A stretch of 64,000 nucleotides of DNA, from the NCBI GenBank assembly GCA_011037195.1, contig JAAEAF010005089.1:16201-80200 (forward strand), written 5' to 3'. Shown in pieces: positions 61,491 through 64,000 of the stretch (positions are counted from its first letter, which is position 1; each line of letters begins with the position of its first letter). Made by a program: the position numbers and the translations under genes. The notes beneath the pieces were generated by a model, which ran no database searches, was not told the DNA's origin, and saw only the letters and a program-made list of their open reading frames with translations. The stretch is from Triatoma infestans (taxonomy: Eukaryota; Arthropoda; Insecta; Hemiptera; Reduviidae).

Positions 61491-64000
61491 AAGTAGGCTT
61501 TTTGCATGCCGACGGGTTTCTTCGCAGATTATTGTTGACCTGGTGGGTGGTCAAAAGCTAAAGCAGCAAGGCCTAGAAAGTAATAACATCTCCAGATTCT
61601 ATTGGAATTTGGAAGAGATTCCAATATAATCCTTGACTATGCTATCATCCAAAAAAGATTTCAAAGCCTAAATCATGGACACCTACCAGGTGTTGGAAAA
61701 GGTTTTATCCTTCCTAGAATCTTCTCAGACTTTAAGATTTTCTACAGAAATCAATCTGAAAGAGGTGTGGTGCTTTGAAAGGTTTCATCTCGACAACGGC
61801 AGGGAGAGACAATAGACAGACCTCTTGGTCACAGTGCACTATACTCCTTAAAAAACAAAAAAATAGTATTGTGCATGAAATTGAACTGTAGTATTAGCGG
61901 ATTAAACCAATCAATTTGGATTTAAAAGAAAGTTTTATTTCCAAATTATAAAACAATAAAGGAAGATGTTTTGCTTGAAATTAGAAAGTTAGCACCGGAA
62001 CCGCAGTAATGGCAAATCAAAGATTTTTTGTTTACATATTTAAAGTCTACAAAACAAAATTAGGGTGATTAGGGGGCAGCCATTTTCTGTACATATCCTT
62101 TGCGAGAATATTCTTTGCGGATTCCAGTAGGTTTGGATATTCCATCGCCTCCGTGTCTCTATCAAGTCGGATTGACTCTTAAAATATTTAACCATTTGCG
62201 CATTGTTCTTCAACTCAACTAGAATGCCGCCAACTCTGAAACCATGCATGAGCAGTGAGTCTGAACTGTGATTCAAGGTATTTTAATAAAAATATATAAA
62301 GTAATATATGTAAAATAATTGGTAAATATATGTAAATACTATTGGTAATATATGTAAAACACTGCTAGCAATTCTAAACATTAGTATATAATTTTTAACA
62401 AGTCTTTTAACTGCTTTTGGAAAATCTCTTAAGCTTGGATTGTTCTTTAAAGTTTCTCTGGTGAGTTTCTTCAATGGCGCTTTTGGATGTCAAGTGCTCA
62501 ACCTTTTTGGAAATGAAAACATGGTCAACGATGTTGGCCAGCATTGGTAGTGTTGATATCATTACTTGGCCCAGCCACCACGCATCTAGGATCTGTAGGA
62601 GTCATCTGTGGATCTAAAGATAAATGCAAATATAAACGGCACAACATAGTGAGCCTAAATGAAACCAAGCTCCGGTCCAAGTATAGGCACGCCGATTTTT
62701 ATATCAAAATGTAGGGGGCTTTTACGGCTGGCCAGTTATCATCTACCTATGGTATATCCAATAAATTAATAAATGGTGAAATGCTTAAGTGAACATTGTC
62801 TACTTTCATAGAATTTATTCCAAATTTTGAGTTATTTAAAAAAAAAATATTCCTTTTTTTTTAAGTTAAAAGACATAAATTCCTTTTTACAAAATAGATA
62901 TTAGTACACTTTTACCAGCTTGAAATTTAGTTTCTAATAATGTTTTCTTACTCACTTATCGTTTACAAGGAACAAACTGCCGGCCATATTAGAGAGAACA
63001 AGAGCTCTTTCGTTGGACGGAATAAGGGTGGGAGGGTGTGTTTTATAAATGCAGGAAGAGGGTGAAGTAGAAAAAGCATTATGCACGTTTAACTAAGCGC
63101 TTACGTGATCTGCTGCGCCGATGAGTTAATTTAGTTTAACAGCATAAAGTTCAGAGGGCTTTAATCTTGTTCTAGGCGCTCGTGAAATGTCATTTTTTTT
63201 TTTTTATCCCTTACTTGGATGGAAGAAAAAATAAAAAAAAATAAATACATAAAATAGGGAATAGTTTAGCAACAGAATATGTTACATTTTCCGTGGTTAT
63301 TTTATTACTCAAATTATAAATGGTATAAAATTTTTAATATAAAACTTAGACCCATTTTTTCAGTTCAATTGTTTTAATTAATAATAAAGAATTAAAAAAA
63401 AAACAACAAATGAAATCGTTTTCACTATGACATAGCTTAAAACAAATGAATTAGTTTTCAAAATCAGATATCTTTTGCTAAAATAAATTGTAATATTTAT
63501 TCTGTTACCAGCTTTTTTATAAGTTTCATACCATTCTGCAGACGTATAAAACTCTTTCATTTTCTCTTACTCTTTAGAAAATGCAGATGAAATCAAACTA
63601 CCGAGTTTTACAACAGTCTGTAGCTTTTATAAATAAAAATTAACTTTTTCAAATACACTGGGGTTAAAAATAAATTCAATTTTAATGTGCCTTGATCCTA
63701 GAATAATATAAGATGTAAAGAAAACCCCCAAATGGTGCAAAATCTCTAAAAGAATAGGAAAACTATATAATTTGTTTAAAAAAATAAAATTTTATAGATA
63801 TTAATTAAGTTTTTAACTAATTTTATGATTTTTATTTTATTTTTAACCAATATTTATTATCTAAATATTTTAAGGTAGATGACACGTTGTGACACCCGAG
63901 TGAACTCTGCTATAAGACTCCTGCCTCCCTGAATACTGTCCCGTGGCCGTTTCTCCGTGGCAGTTATTTAAACAGTTTCTCCCATTTAGTCTGGCCTAAA
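61491..64000. other. AT-rich sequence with uncertain fragments
   Basis: A minus-strand frame at 62040-62276 (GFRVGGILVELKNNAQMVKYF) faintly recalls a LINE gag-like ORF1, and a plus-strand piece near 62640 (SLNETKLRSKYRHADF) faintly recalls an endonuclease; neither is secure. The segment 63595-63655 resembles 2870-2935. A less AT-rich end at 63885-64000 is unidentified. Confidence 0.35.

Noticed and set aside
1..64000. CRISPR array, bacterial operon or prophage
   Set aside because: The repeats are microsatellites and transposon modules, and the coding content is eukaryotic mobile elements only.

Overview
This window looks like transposon-dense nuclear DNA from an arthropod, most likely an insect. 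It is AT-rich, full of microsatellites, and every protein I recognise belongs to a metazoan mobile element: LOA/R1-, CR1-, R4/Dong- and Jockey-type LINEs, a DD41D mariner, a pogo/Jerky-type transposon, a Helitron and degraded Gypsy sequence. I found no host protein-coding gene, rRNA or functional tRNA that I could defend. The species cannot be named from the sequence alone.

Layout. 0-5 kb: two 5'-truncated, minus-strand copies of a LOA-type LINE, then a tRNA-derived SINE split by a shortened DD41D mariner. 5-9 kb: an LTR-like unit, a 600-bp foldback and a CT-rich stretch that could be a promoter or first exon. 9-10.3 kb: a nearly intact DD41D mariner with TIRs of about 110 bp and one frameshift. 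11.7-12.4 kb: a decayed Gypsy integrase. 16.6-18 kb: two tandem copies of a roughly 1-kb repeat with Helentron/DINE-like structure. 18.8-20.8 kb: LTR-like units, a 77-bp LINE insertion with clear target duplication, and a Jockey-like RT relic. 20.8-24.8 kb: a 4-kb CR1-group LINE on the minus strand.

The centrepiece is 27.7-37.3 kb: a pogo/Jerky-type DNA transposon whose transposase gene is split by a complete 5.04-kb LOA-type LINE. That LINE has an intact 1220-codon EN-RT-RNase H ORF and an exact 16-bp target duplication. A second, truncated, oppositely oriented copy of the same LINE family sits near the transposase 3' end.

37.4-51.5 kb: more Helentron-like copies, SINEs (one split by a 712-bp unidentified insert with a target duplication), several RNase H or C-terminal LINE relics, a short Helitron with both canonical ends and a helicase fragment, and a solo LTR interrupted by a LINE fragment. 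51.8-52.1 kb: an 18-bp coding-like minisatellite. 55.1-56.4 kb: an R4/Dong-type LINE 3' end lodged in a TAA microsatellite. The remainder is AT-rich sequence with LINE fragments near 59 and 61 kb.

The elements do not work as a pathway. They form a layered record of insertion: pogo came before the LOA LINE, the SINE before the mariner, and the LTR before a LINE fragment. Recent insertions (perfect or near-perfect duplications) lie among heavily decayed ones. Several unrelated retroelements (LOA LINE, SINE, R4/Dong, the 50-kb LINE) end in AAT repeats, which may reflect shared machinery or a shared target preference.
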